Source: Streptomyces longwoodensis
GTDB taxonomy: Bacteria; Actinomycetota; Actinomycetes; Streptomycetales; Streptomycetaceae
Assembly: GCF_001514125.1 (NCBI RefSeq)
Contig: NZ_KQ948549.1
Span: forward strand, 381,081 to 445,080
DNA: 64,000 bases
Direction of reading: 5' to 3'
Positions 43,053 to 55,118 of this stretch are shown one piece after another. Numbering within the stretch: the first letter of the stretch is position 1; the number at the start of each line of letters is the position of its first letter. Position numbers and translations under genes: made by a program. Below the pieces are notes generated by a model. The model ran no database searches, was not told the DNA's origin, and was given only the letters and a program-made list of their open reading frames with translations.

Positions 43053-43748
43053 TCAGGTGGCCGCGCCGCTCCCCGAGGGCGCCGGTGAGGGGGTGCCGTC
43101 GTCGCCGCCCCACCGGTGCCCCGGGCGGTGACCGAAGGGGCCGTGGCCGTCCCTGCCGTCCTTGCCGTCCTTGCCGTCCTTGCCGTGGTGGTGCGTGTGG
43201 TCGTCGCGGTCGGTGAAGGTGCCGGAGAGCACGCGGTCCGCGGTCCTGGTGCCGCCGTCGCGGGTGCCGACGACCAGGACGGTGTCACCCTTCTTCAGGG
43301 TGTCGGCCCCGGCGGTGGAGCCCTCCTCCCGCCGGACGGTCGTGTCCTTGCCCACGGTCCAGGTCCACGAGGTGCCGTCCTCGCTGTGCACGGTGACCCG
43401 GTCGCCGTCCGTCTTCTCGACGGTGCCGCGCTGCCAGGTGCGGACGACCCAGTCGCCGGAGTCGGGGTCCTTCACGGTGGCCTCGCCGTGTACCCCCTCG
43501 CCGCCGAAGCCGGACCACGGCCCGCGCTCGTGCCGGTCGGGGGACGGCGCCGCGGACGACGAGGACGCCGGTGCCGTCGGTGCGGCACCGCCGGAGCTCC
43601 CCGACGTCGCGGCGTAGGCGACCGTGCCGCCCAGGGCGAGCACGGCGACCGTGGTGGCCGCGAGCACCACGCGGCCCCGCCGTGAACGTCCCTGCCAGCG
43701 CCCGGTCGGCGTACCGCCGCCGCTGTGCTCCCGCTCCGGCTCGTGCAT
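43053..43748 (-). CDS. Membrane-anchored DUF5666-type protein with Gly-Lys-Asp repeats
   Basis: 231 residues. Cytosolic basic N-terminus, one membrane helix (about 25-46), a Ser/Ala/Pro stalk, then an extracytoplasmic beta-rich domain (GTVEKTDGDRVTVHSEDGTS, KKGDTVLVVGTRDGGTRTAD) of the DUF5666 type. The C-terminus is His/Asp-rich with a GKDGKDGKDGRDG repeat. AAGGTGA lies 6 nt before ATG 43748; the overlapping GTG at 43751 is an alternative. Function unknown; metal binding by the His/Asp tail is possible (inference). Confidence 0.82.
   Translation of the reverse strand: MHEPEREHSGGGTPTGRWQGRSRRGRVVLAATTVAVLALGGTVAYAATSGSSGGAAPTAPASSSSAAPSPDRHERGPWSGFGGEGVHGEATVKDPDSGDWVVRTWQRGTVEKTDGDRVTVHSEDGTSWTWTVGKDTTVRREEGSTAGADTLKKGDTVLVVGTRDGGTRTADRVLSGTFTDRDDHTHHHGKDGKDGKDGRDGHGPFGHRPGHRWGGDDGTPSPAPSGSGAAT
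43146..43190. repeat. Five 9-bp tandem repeats coding for the GKD tail
   Basis: Units of GCCGTCCTT (plus strand) repeat five times with slight drift in the first and last. Read on the minus strand they encode GKDGKDGKDGRDG near the C-terminus of the DUF5666-type protein. Confidence 0.9.
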
Positions 43749-43887
43749 CACGGCTCACCTTCCTCGACCCGACGACACGGTCCACCCTTCACTGTGATTG
43801 TCCGGGCCGCGGAGTAAGGGCGAGGTAACAAATGCCTGTGAACCGGACGCACCGGGGGGGTGCGTCGCCAGGGTTCCGCCGTCCGCG

Positions 43888-45954
43888 TCAGTCCCGCTCG
43901 CGGGCGCGCGCGACGAGCAGGGCCACGTCGTCGCGGTTGTCGGGCTGGTGCAGGGTGCGCAGGAGGAGGTCGCACAGTTCCTCCAGCGGCCGGCCGGGCC
44001 CGTCCAGCAGGGCGAGCAGGGCGTCCAGCCGCTCGTCGAGGGAGTGCCGGCGGGTCTCCACCAGTCCGTCGGTGTAGAGCACCAGCCGGTCGCCGGGGGT
44101 GAAGTCGACGGTGGTCGTGGAGAACGGCACCCCGCCCACCCCGAGCGGCGCCCCCGTGGGCAGGTCGAGCAGCTCGGGCGACCCGCCGACGCGCAGCCGC
44201 ACCGGCGGCAGGTGCCCGGCGTTGGCGATCCGGCACTGGCCCAGCTCGGGGTCGTGGACGACGTACACACAGGTCGCGATGGAGTGGTCGAGGCCGGACG
44301 TGATCCGGTCGAGGTGCTCCAGGAGCACGGCCGGGTCGAGGCCGAGCGAGGCCAGCGTCGCCGTCGCGGTGCGCAGCCGGCCCATCGTGGCGGCCGCGTC
44401 GATGCCGCTGCCCATCACGTCGCCGACGACCAGCGCGGTCCGTGCGCCGTCCAGCGGGATCACGTCGAACCAGTCGCCGCCGACCTCGGTGGTGCCGCCG
44501 GCCGGCTGGTAGCGGGAGGCCACCTCCAGGCCGCCGGTGACCGGCGGGTGGCTGGGCAGCATGCTGCGCTGGAGGGTGAGCGCGGCGGTGCGGGCGTTCT
44601 GGTACCAGCGGGCGTTGTCGATCTGCACGGCCGCGCGCGCCGCCAGTTCCCGGGCCAGCAGCAGGTCGTCCTCGGTGAACGGCTCGGGGTTGACGGTCCG
44701 TTTGAGGTCCAGGGCGCCGAGCACCTCGCCGCGCGCGATGAGCGGCACGGCCAGGTACGAGTGGACGCCCGACCGGCGCAGCAGCACCGCCGCCTCGGGG
44801 GAGCGGGCGATGCGGACGTAGTCGTCGTCGGTCACCTCCGGCACCAGCACCGGGCTGCCCGTGCGCACGCACTCGGTGACCAGCCGGTCGGGCCCGTAGG
44901 CGGCGACCTGGCCGGGCGGGTCGGCCGCCGCCAGCGCCTCGGGGGAGGCGTACGCCCGGACGGCCAGCGCGCGGATGACGGCCGACTCGGTCGGTCCGAA
45001 GGTGCCGGGCCGGCCCGCGACGACCGCGTCCAGCAGGTCAACCGCGGCCACGTCGGCGAGCTCCGGCACGGCCACGTCGGCCAGCTCGCGGGCGGTGCGC
45101 TCCAGGTCGAGCGTGGTGCCGATGCGGGCCGAGGCGTCCGCGACGAGGGCCAGCCGCCGGCGGGCCGCCTCGGCCTCGACGCCGGCCCGGTACTGCTCGG
45201 TGACGTCCACGACGGACACCGCCACGCCCAGGACGGCGCCGCGGGCGTCCTCCAGCCGGTACAGCGACATCGACCAGGCGTGGTCCTCGTCCGGGTCCGC
45301 CGGGGTCCGGCCCACCGCGGCGCGGTCCACGACCGGCTCCCCGGTGCGCAGCACCCGGCGGGCCGCCGTCTCCAGCGCGTCGGCGTCCAGCAGCGGCACC
45401 ACCTCGCGCAGGGTGCGGCCCAGGTGGGCGTCGGCCGGGACGCCGTCGATGCGCTCGAGCGCCGGGTTGACGGACACGTACCGCAGGTCGGTGTCGAGGA
45501 CGGCCAGCCCGACCGGTGACTGCGAGACCAGACGGGTGGAGAGGGCGAGGTCCTGCTCCACCTGGCGCAGGGTCGGCCGGTCGGCGGCCAGCCCGAGGGC
45601 GTAGACCTCGCCGTGGTCGTCCAGGAGCCGCATGTTGCGGAACTCGATGAGCCGGACGGTGCCGTCCTTGCGGCGGATCGGGAAGGCGCCGGCCCAGCTC
45701 TGACCGGTCCGCACGACGTCGGCGAACAGCTTGACCACCAGCTCGACGTGGCGCTCGTGCACCATCACCTGCGCGGCGTACCGGCCCAGCGCCTCCTCGG
45801 CCGGATAGCCGAACAGGGCCTCGGCCTGGGGGCTCCACAGCACGATGCGTCCCCGCGCGTCCAGGACCACCGAGGCCACGTTCAGGACGTCGAGGAGGCC
45901 ACCGGGCCGTATGGGGCCGCCTGTCCCGGCCGCCGCCGGTTCGGCTGCAGTCAT
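43888..45954 (-). CDS. PAS-PAS-GAF-SpoIIE (PP2C) serine phosphatase, RsbU-like
   Basis: 688 residues. PAS1 about 25-145 (VASVVLDARGRIVLWSPQAE, FPIRRKDGTVRLIEFRNM), PAS2 about 150-270 (GLAVLDTDLRYVSVNPALER), GAF about 285-440 (HSYLAVPLIARGEVLGALDL), SpoIIE about 465-688 with GGDWFDV, GDVMGSG, LYTDGLVE and DDVALLV metal-binding motifs. GGAGGCGG lies about 10 nt before ATG 45954. Such proteins dephosphorylate anti-anti-sigma factors in response to signals. No membrane helices, so sensing is cytosolic. Confidence 0.94.
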   Translation of the reverse strand: MTAAEPAAAGTGGPIRPGGLLDVLNVASVVLDARGRIVLWSPQAEALFGYPAEEALGRYAAQVMVHERHVELVVKLFADVVRTGQSWAGAFPIRRKDGTVRLIEFRNMRLLDDHGEVYALGLAADRPTLRQVEQDLALSTRLVSQSPVGLAVLDTDLRYVSVNPALERIDGVPADAHLGRTLREVVPLLDADALETAARRVLRTGEPVVDRAAVGRTPADPDEDHAWSMSLYRLEDARGAVLGVAVSVVDVTEQYRAGVEAEAARRRLALVADASARIGTTLDLERTARELADVAVPELADVAAVDLLDAVVAGRPGTFGPTESAVIRALAVRAYASPEALAAADPPGQVAAYGPDRLVTECVRTGSPVLVPEVTDDDYVRIARSPEAAVLLRRSGVHSYLAVPLIARGEVLGALDLKRTVNPEPFTEDDLLLARELAARAAVQIDNARWYQNARTAALTLQRSMLPSHPPVTGGLEVASRYQPAGGTTEVGGDWFDVIPLDGARTALVVGDVMGSGIDAAATMGRLRTATATLASLGLDPAVLLEHLDRITSGLDHSIATCVYVVHDPELGQCRIANAGHLPPVRLRVGGSPELLDLPTGAPLGVGGVPFSTTTVDFTPGDRLVLYTDGLVETRRHSLDERLDALLALLDGPGRPLEELCDLLLRTLHQPDNRDDVALLVARARERD

Positions 45955-46199
45955 GCCACGCACCGCCTCCGTACTTTGCCGCGGCACGCCGTCCCCCGCG
46001 CCGACTCCCCTTGTTCTACCGCGCCCAACCCTGTTCTCCCATGCCTTCCGCGCGGGTTCCATCCTCCCCCGGGACGGGGACGGGCGCCGTTCGCCGACTG
46101 GTCCGCCCGTGTCCATCACTTGGTCTGTACATGACTACCGAACGACGCCAGACTGTGCGCCGACCCGCGCCATCCACCCCCCTGTCGAGGAGTCGGCCC

Positions 46200-47081
46200 A
46201 TGCCCCTGCGCCCTGCCCGCCGCCGCCGTCACGCGGCCCGCACCGCGCTCGTCGTCCTGGCCACCGCGGTCGCCGCCGCCCTGTCCGCGGCCCCGCCCGC
46301 CGCGGCGGCGGACACCTGGACCGAGGTCGGCTCCGACCGCGCCGACCCGCTGACCGAGAGCCAGGGCCTGGCCTCCGTCGAGGTCCCGGCGGGCGGCCCC
46401 AACCGCTACACCGGCATCGGCACCATCCCGATCGGCCTGTCGACGCGCGGCTGGAACCACGTCGGCGACCCCGACGCCTCGTACAACGGCTACTACATCG
46501 AGCCCTACCAGCGGGACTCGGGCGCCTCGAAGATGTTCCGCGTGCAGGCACCCGGCGGCGCCTGGTCGGAGTACGTGCACGCGCTGAGCCCCGGCGAGGC
46601 CCTGAACAACTCCTGGGTGGCCGTCTCGCCCGACGGCCAGTGGATGCTCACGGGGGAGTGGGGCACCATGACGCGGCTGCTCGTCCTGCCCACGCCCGGC
46701 GTCAACGCGAGCACCTCGCCGTCGGCGAACCTGCCCCAGGCGTCCACGGTCCGCCTCGACCACGCCGTCCGTGACGTGCAGGGCTGCGACTTCTCCGCCC
46801 CGACGACCCTGCTGTGCTCCTCCGACGACCCCGAGGGGTCCCTGTTCGGCATGACCAAGCCGCTGCTCCAGATCGACCTCTCGGCGCAGCCCGGCTCCTC
46901 CGACGTCTCCGGGCACGTGACGGCCCTGCGCCAGCTTCCCCTGCGCAGCGGCTGCTCGGGCAGCTTCGAGGCGGAGGGCGTCGACTACGACCGCCGCACC
47001 GGCACCCTGCGCGTCATCGTGGTCTCCCCGGGCTTCTGCGTCCTCACGGACAGCAAGACGTACCGCTTCACACGCGGCTGA
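46200..47081 (+). CDS. Secreted protein of unknown function
   Basis: 293 residues from the ATG with GAGGAG 8 nt upstream; a start 69 bp earlier lacks a ribosome site. Signal peptide with an Arg-rich n-region and AAPPAAAADT cleavage region. The mature part (GWNHVGDPDASYNGYYIEPY, WVAVSPDGQWMLTGEWGTMT, GCSGSFEAEGVDYDRRTGTL) suggests a beta-propeller-like extracellular protein with cysteine pairs. No catalytic motif recognised; Streptomyces-type secreted hypothetical. Confidence 0.85.
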   Translation: MPLRPARRRRHAARTALVVLATAVAAALSAAPPAAAADTWTEVGSDRADPLTESQGLASVEVPAGGPNRYTGIGTIPIGLSTRGWNHVGDPDASYNGYYIEPYQRDSGASKMFRVQAPGGAWSEYVHALSPGEALNNSWVAVSPDGQWMLTGEWGTMTRLLVLPTPGVNASTSPSANLPQASTVRLDHAVRDVQGCDFSAPTTLLCSSDDPEGSLFGMTKPLLQIDLSAQPGSSDVSGHVTALRQLPLRSGCSGSFEAEGVDYDRRTGTLRVIVVSPGFCVLTDSKTYRFTRG

Positions 47082-49972
<2,891 letters not shown>

Positions 49973-50009
49973 GAGGTGCCTCGTCCTAGGGGGTCCTGCA
50001 CCCCGCACG

Positions 50010-52073
50010 TCACTCTGCCCGGTCACCGCGGTGGCCGGGCAGCCACCAGTTGGCCCTGCCGAGCGCGGCCACCAGCGCCGGGGCCAGGACACCGCGGACG
50101 ATCGTGGCGTCGATGAGGATGCCCAGGGCGAGGGCCGTGGCGAGGATCTTGACGTCGGTGGCCGGGACCCGGGAGAGGGAGACGAAGGCGAGGAAGAGGA
50201 TGACGGCCGCGCAGGTGATGAGGCGCCCGGTGCGCGCGACCCCGTCGACGGTGGCCCGGTCCGTGGAGCCACTGAGCCGGTACTCCTCGCGGATCCTCGA
50301 CAGCAGGAACACCTCGTAGTCCATCGACAGGCCGAACAGGAAGGAGAAGACGGCCACCGGCACCCAGGTGGTGACGGCGTCGGAGGCCGACTGGCCGAAG
50401 AGGAACTCGGTGCCGTGCCCTTCCTGCCAGATGAGCACGGTGACACCGTAAGCGGCCGCCAGGGACAGGACGTTGAGGAGGAGCGCCTTCAGCGGCAGGA
50501 CGACCGAGCGCAGGGCCCGGGCCAGCAGCAGGAACGTCACCACGACGATGATCGCGGCGATCCACCAGGCGTTCCCGTACACCGCGTCGACGAAGTCGGC
50601 GTCCTGTGCGGGCAGTCCGCCGACCCGCGCCCCCGAGTCCTCCGCCGCGGTGCGCACCCGCCCGGCTGCGGCCGCTCCCTCGGCCGTCGCCGGATCCTCG
50701 GCCGTCCACACGTCGACGACCGACCACGCCCCGCGCCGCCACTCCTGCGGCCCGGCGACGCCGGCCACCCCGTCCACCGCCCCGACGACGGCCCGCGTCC
50801 GCGCCGGGTCGCGGGTGAGCACCTCCACGGGCTGGGTGATGCCGTCACCGATGCCCGCGTCCTGCACCGTGCGCAGGGCCTGCGCCGCCCTGCCCCCGGC
50901 ACTGGTCACGGAGTCGTTGCTGGGGGAGCCGAGGCGCAGGCCCGCCACCGGCGCCGCGAGCGCGAGCAGCACGACGGCGCTGGCGGCCGCGGCCACCCAC
51001 CGGTGGCGCACGACCACGGTGGCGATGCCCCGCCACAGCCTGCTGTCGGGCTCACTGCGGCGCCGGTGCGGCCAGTCCAGCCGCCGGCCCGCCACCAGCA
51101 GCAGGGCGGGCAGCAGGGTCAGCGCGGTGACCACGCTGATCAGCGGGATGAGCAGGCCCGTGAACCCCACGCTGCGCAGGAACGGCACCGGCAGGGCGAT
51201 CAGCGCCGCGAGGCTGATCGCCACCGTCAGGCCGGAGAACAGCACCGCCCGTCCCGCCGTACCGATGGCGCGGACGACCGCCTCCTCCGGGCCGGCGCCC
51301 CGGCCGCGCTCCTCCCGCCAGCGGGTGACGATCAGCAGGGCGTAGTCGATGGCGACCCCGAGCCCGATCAGCGCGAGCAGGTACTGCACGATGAACGACA
51401 CGTCGGTGACGGTCGTCAGACCCCACATGAGCAGGAACGTGGTGAGGATCGACGCGACCGCCACGACCAGCGGGGTGGCGGCCAGCAGGGAGCCGAAGAC
51501 CAGCACCAGCACGATCAGCGCGCCGATCCCGCCGAACAGCGTCTCGGCGAGCACGCCGGCGTCGCCGCCCCCACCGCCCTCGGCCAGCGCGGCCTGGCCG
51601 GTCACCGCCAACGTCGTCCCGGTGGCGGCGCCCGCCTTCCCGGCGGCGGCCTCCAGCGAAGGCAGCACCCGGGCGTAGGGCTCCGGCGCGCCCGGCAGCG
51701 GGCGGGGGTACACCAGCAGCACGCCCGTGCGGCCGTCGGCCGCCAGCAGGTCCGGCTCCTGCTGCCAGGTCACCAGCCGCCCGCCGGGCCGGACCGCCTC
51801 CACCGCGGCGGCGATCCGCGCGGCCTGCGGTGGGCCGAGGCGTTCGCCCCGCGCGGTGACGGCGAGCACCACCGGGGCGTTCTCGCCGCCCGAGCCGAAC
51901 TTCGCGAGGATCTCCTGGTTCGTCTCGTAGCCGGAGCGGCCGGGCAGACTGCCCTCGTAGCTCAGCGCGTTCGTGGCCCGCGGCGCCGCGAAACCGCCCG
52001 CGACGGCGAGGAAGGCCCAGCAGACGATGATCCACCAGCGGTGTCGCACCACGAAGCGGGCCAAGACGGTCAT
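50010..52073 (-). CDS. MMPL/RND-family membrane transporter
   Basis: 687 residues with 11-12 membrane segments in two repeats: each repeat has one helix, a large extracytoplasmic loop, then five helices (for example LLALIGLGVAIDYALLIVTR and FSFLFGLSMDYEVFLLSRIR, the duplicated GxxxDY motif). MmpL-type exporters move lipids and drugs using the proton gradient. TAGGAG lies 6 nt before ATG 52073. Convergent with the flavin oxidoreductase gene. Confidence 0.95.
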   Translation of the reverse strand: MTVLARFVVRHRWWIIVCWAFLAVAGGFAAPRATNALSYEGSLPGRSGYETNQEILAKFGSGGENAPVVLAVTARGERLGPPQAARIAAAVEAVRPGGRLVTWQQEPDLLAADGRTGVLLVYPRPLPGAPEPYARVLPSLEAAAGKAGAATGTTLAVTGQAALAEGGGGGDAGVLAETLFGGIGALIVLVLVFGSLLAATPLVVAVASILTTFLLMWGLTTVTDVSFIVQYLLALIGLGVAIDYALLIVTRWREERGRGAGPEEAVVRAIGTAGRAVLFSGLTVAISLAALIALPVPFLRSVGFTGLLIPLISVVTALTLLPALLLVAGRRLDWPHRRRSEPDSRLWRGIATVVVRHRWVAAAASAVVLLALAAPVAGLRLGSPSNDSVTSAGGRAAQALRTVQDAGIGDGITQPVEVLTRDPARTRAVVGAVDGVAGVAGPQEWRRGAWSVVDVWTAEDPATAEGAAAAGRVRTAAEDSGARVGGLPAQDADFVDAVYGNAWWIAAIIVVVTFLLLARALRSVVLPLKALLLNVLSLAAAYGVTVLIWQEGHGTEFLFGQSASDAVTTWVPVAVFSFLFGLSMDYEVFLLSRIREEYRLSGSTDRATVDGVARTGRLITCAAVILFLAFVSLSRVPATDVKILATALALGILIDATIVRGVLAPALVAALGRANWWLPGHRGDRAE

Positions 52074-52168
52074 CAGTACTCCTAGTCCGGTACGGCCCGA
52101 CGGCCGGTCCGTCACCCCTTCCGCGGCCGGGGGCGCGGCGGATGCGCGGCGACCCGACCGCCCCGGAC

Positions 52169-53359
52169 TCAGCTGTGCCGCGGCATGCGGGTGAGGGCCA
52201 GGAAGGCCGCGTCGTCCCCGAGGCGGCCCCCCACGAAGTCCTGCAGGTCGGCCTTCAGGTGATCGACGAGCGCCTGCGGCGTGTACGGGCCCCCTGCCCG
52301 CAGCCGGTCGGCCAGCGGGTAGAAGTTCCCGCCCCGGTCGCGCGCTTCGATGACCCCGTCCGTGTACAGCAGGAGGACGTCGCCGCTGCCGAACGAGAAC
52401 GTCTGGACGGTCACGCGCGGGGGCGAGGTGTCCGACAGGCCCAGGGGGAGACCCGACTCCAGCACGTCGAGCGTCCGGACGTCACCGTTCGTGAGCAGCA
52501 GGGGCGGCGGGTGCCCGCAGCTGACGAGGTGGATCACGGGTTCGTCGTCCGGGACCTCCGCCACCAGCGCGGTCACGAACGCTTCGGTGGAGGCGACGGT
52601 CCCGGTACCCGAGGGGGTGGCCTCGGTCGAGGGGCCGGCGCCGTGTTCGGCGGAGCCGACCGCCGCGTCCAGGTGGGCGACCAGCTGTGCGAGGTGCGCC
52701 GAGCCGGCGGCGGTGACGCGGAAGGCGCCCAGCACGAGTGAGGCCTCGCTGACGGCGTCGAGCCCCTTGCCCCGGGCGTCGCCGATCAGCAGGCGGGTGG
52801 CGGTCGCGGTACGGGTCACGGCGTACAGGTCGCCGCCGATGTGCGCCTCCTCCTGGGCGGCCAGGTACAGCGAGGCGATGGTGAGCGGGCCCGCCCGCTC
52901 GGGCAGCGGGCGCAGCACGACGTTCTGCGCGGTGTGCGCGATGGAGCGCAGCCTCACCACGTGCCGTTCCTCCCGCTCCCGCAGGAAGGCGAAGAGGGTG
53001 GCGAGGCCCGAGACGAGGACGAGTGCGACGAGTTGGCAGGTGTGGTTGAGGTCGGTCAGGGTCGTCCGCGCGATCGCCACGGCCGCCTGGGCCAGCACGG
53101 CGACCGCGCCGACGAAGCCGGTCAGGCGCGGGCCGGCGAACGACGCCGTCACCGCCGGCGCCGCCACCAGCAGGGGCCCCAGGTGGACCTCGGGGGGTGA
53201 CAGCACGTCCACCACCGTCACCACGGCGATCAGTGCGAGGACGGCACCGAGCAGCCAGGCGTGGCGTACCCGCCTGGCCCGGCGCGCCGGATCGTCCCGT
53301 GGTCCACCGTCCTTCACGTGGCGGCCGGCTCCCTTCCGTCGAACCCGTGCGGTCGTCAT
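52169..53359 (-). CDS. Membrane-bound SpoIIE-type (PP2C) phosphatase
   Basis: 396 residues. Three or four N-terminal membrane helices (about 33-125), a short linker REREERHVVRLRSIAHTAQN, then the phosphatase: AHIGGDLYAVTRT, LIGDARGKGLDAV, LLYTDGVIEARDRG and GRLGDDAAFLAL supply the metal-binding acids. Likely dephosphorylates a STAS-type anti-anti-sigma factor at the membrane. Ribosome site weak. About 95 bp from the MMPL gene on the same strand. Confidence 0.93.
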   Translation of the reverse strand: MTTARVRRKGAGRHVKDGGPRDDPARRARRVRHAWLLGAVLALIAVVTVVDVLSPPEVHLGPLLVAAPAVTASFAGPRLTGFVGAVAVLAQAAVAIARTTLTDLNHTCQLVALVLVSGLATLFAFLREREERHVVRLRSIAHTAQNVVLRPLPERAGPLTIASLYLAAQEEAHIGGDLYAVTRTATATRLLIGDARGKGLDAVSEASLVLGAFRVTAAGSAHLAQLVAHLDAAVGSAEHGAGPSTEATPSGTGTVASTEAFVTALVAEVPDDEPVIHLVSCGHPPPLLLTNGDVRTLDVLESGLPLGLSDTSPPRVTVQTFSFGSGDVLLLYTDGVIEARDRGGNFYPLADRLRAGGPYTPQALVDHLKADLQDFVGGRLGDDAAFLALTRMPRHS

Positions 53360-53489
53360 GCCCGCAAAAAGGTGCGTAACACCTCGAACCGTCTTCCGGG
53401 CGGAGCGGACGATCGGATGCGGCCGGCCGGGACGCGCGGGGTGCGGCAGTGCCGGGGCCCGTCGCCCGGCCGGCCTCTCGCTGCCGTGA

Positions 53490-55118
53490 TCACTCCGTCC
53501 GGTGGCGGTACAGCCGGCCGTGGTTGCGCCACCAGAGCACCTTGCCGTCGGGTCCGCGCACGAAGTCGGAGCGGGTACCGACCGGCCGGCCGTCGTCGTC
53601 TAGGTCCAGGGTGAAGTCGGGGCGGTAGAAGGCCGCCCCGAGCCCACTGGTCTGGGCGGCCGCCGCGTCCTCCTCCTCCTCGGGGGCGGTGTCGCTCGGG
53701 CTGCTCGGGCCGTGGAACGTCCGCGTGCCCCTCAGCTGCCCGTCGTGGCGCGTCAGGTCGACGACGACGTCCTCCACGGCGCCCTCGTCGTTGATCCGCT
53801 GGGCCGTGTAGCGGCCCTCGTAGGGTGCCGGCGCCTGCCCGGTCAGCACCTGCGCCGTGGCCGGCAGGTTGGTCACCCCGGCGAACCGCCTGAGGGCCCA
53901 GTCGTCGGTGAACAGCTCGTCCCTGAGCTGCGTCCCGCCTTCCGAGTTGGTCAGCAGGGTCAGGGCGAAACCGCGGCTGGGCACCATCAGGAAGCCGGAC
54001 ATCTGTCCCGGCCAGGTCCCGCCGTGCTGCACGATCCGCGGCCCCTGGGCCGTCGGACGCAGCATCCAGGTGACGCCCATGCCGTCGAGTTCGACGACCA
54101 GGGTGCCGCCCGGACCGGGGTCGGAGCGCATCCGTTGCAGCGACGCCCTGCTCAGCAGCCGCGTGCCGTCGGGAGCGGTTCCGTCGCCGAGGTGGAAACG
54201 GGCCCAGGCCAGCTGGTCGCGGGCGCTGGAGATCAGGCCGCCGGTCGGTGCGAGGCTGCGGGGCTGGGACCAGAAGGATGGATCCAGCACGGCCTTGCCG
54301 TCGACGACGTCGTGGGGCGCCGCGACGCCGAAGCCCACGATCTGGTCGCTGGAGAACCGGGTGTGGTCGAGCCCGAGCGGATCGATGACCAGCTCGCGCA
54401 CTGCCGCCTCGTAGGTCTTGCCCGTGACCACCTCGATGATCCGGCCGGCCACGCACAGCGCCGCGTTGTTGTAGGCGAACACCAAGCCCGGGGGATTGAG
54501 TTGCGGGAGCCGGGCCATGGAGGTCACGAAGCGGGCCAGTGCGTCGTTCCCGGGGCCGAAGTCCTGGTAGTCGTCGCCCAGCCAGCCGGCGCTGTGGCCG
54601 AGCAACTGGCGCACGGTGACCTGCGCCGACGCATACGGGTCGGCCACCGTGAAGTCGGGGAGGTAGCGGCGCACCGGGGCGTCCAGCTCGACCTCGCCGC
54701 GTTCGACGAGCCGCATGACGGTGGTGCCGGTGAAGGTCTTGGTGGTCGAGCCGACCCGGAAGACGGTGTCACCGTCGACCGGGACCGGGTGGTCGACGTT
54801 GGTGACGCCGTACCCCTTGACGTACTCCTGGCCGTTCCAGAGCACGCCCACGGCCGCCCCGGGGATCGCGTAGGCCTTCATCCCCTGCTCGATCTTGGCG
54901 TCGAGGGCGTCGAACAGCGGGTCGGGTGCGTAGCCCGCGGCGCCGGTGCCCCCGCCCTTGACGGCGGAGCCCGGAGCCGCGGCGGCCGGGGCCGCGGCGC
55001 CCAGGGTGACGCCGGCGCAGCCCAGCGCCGACGCGGCGCCCAGGAAGCCGCGGCGCGACCACCGTCGGCCCGCGGCCCGGCGGGTGCCGGAACCGTCCGG
55101 CAGCAGATCCGTGGTCAC
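53490..55118 (-). CDS. Tat-exported beta-lactamase-family serine hydrolase
   Basis: 542 residues. The Tat signal RRWSRRGFLGAASALG (19-34) precedes a class-C-like hydrolase: S124-TTK127 in FRVGSTTKTFTGTT, FAYNNAALCVAGR with YxN, and QHGGTWPGQMSG. The extra C-terminal about 150 residues form a lipocalin-like domain, as in other Streptomyces serine hydrolases, with an acidic stretch DTAPEEEEDAAA. GTG start overlaps the stop of the LysM-hydrolase gene (GTGA), so both are co-translated. Confidence 0.92.
   Translation of the reverse strand: MTTDLLPDGSGTRRAAGRRWSRRGFLGAASALGCAGVTLGAAAPAAAAPGSAVKGGGTGAAGYAPDPLFDALDAKIEQGMKAYAIPGAAVGVLWNGQEYVKGYGVTNVDHPVPVDGDTVFRVGSTTKTFTGTTVMRLVERGEVELDAPVRRYLPDFTVADPYASAQVTVRQLLGHSAGWLGDDYQDFGPGNDALARFVTSMARLPQLNPPGLVFAYNNAALCVAGRIIEVVTGKTYEAAVRELVIDPLGLDHTRFSSDQIVGFGVAAPHDVVDGKAVLDPSFWSQPRSLAPTGGLISSARDQLAWARFHLGDGTAPDGTRLLSRASLQRMRSDPGPGGTLVVELDGMGVTWMLRPTAQGPRIVQHGGTWPGQMSGFLMVPSRGFALTLLTNSEGGTQLRDELFTDDWALRRFAGVTNLPATAQVLTGQAPAPYEGRYTAQRINDEGAVEDVVVDLTRHDGQLRGTRTFHGPSSPSDTAPEEEEDAAAAQTSGLGAAFYRPDFTLDLDDDGRPVGTRSDFVRGPDGKVLWWRNHGRLYRHRTE

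Noticed and set aside
50031..52085. 684-codon plus-strand frame opposite the MMPL transporter
   Set aside because: His/Gln/Arg-rich nonsense composition; the opposite strand has a complete duplicated MMPL topology.
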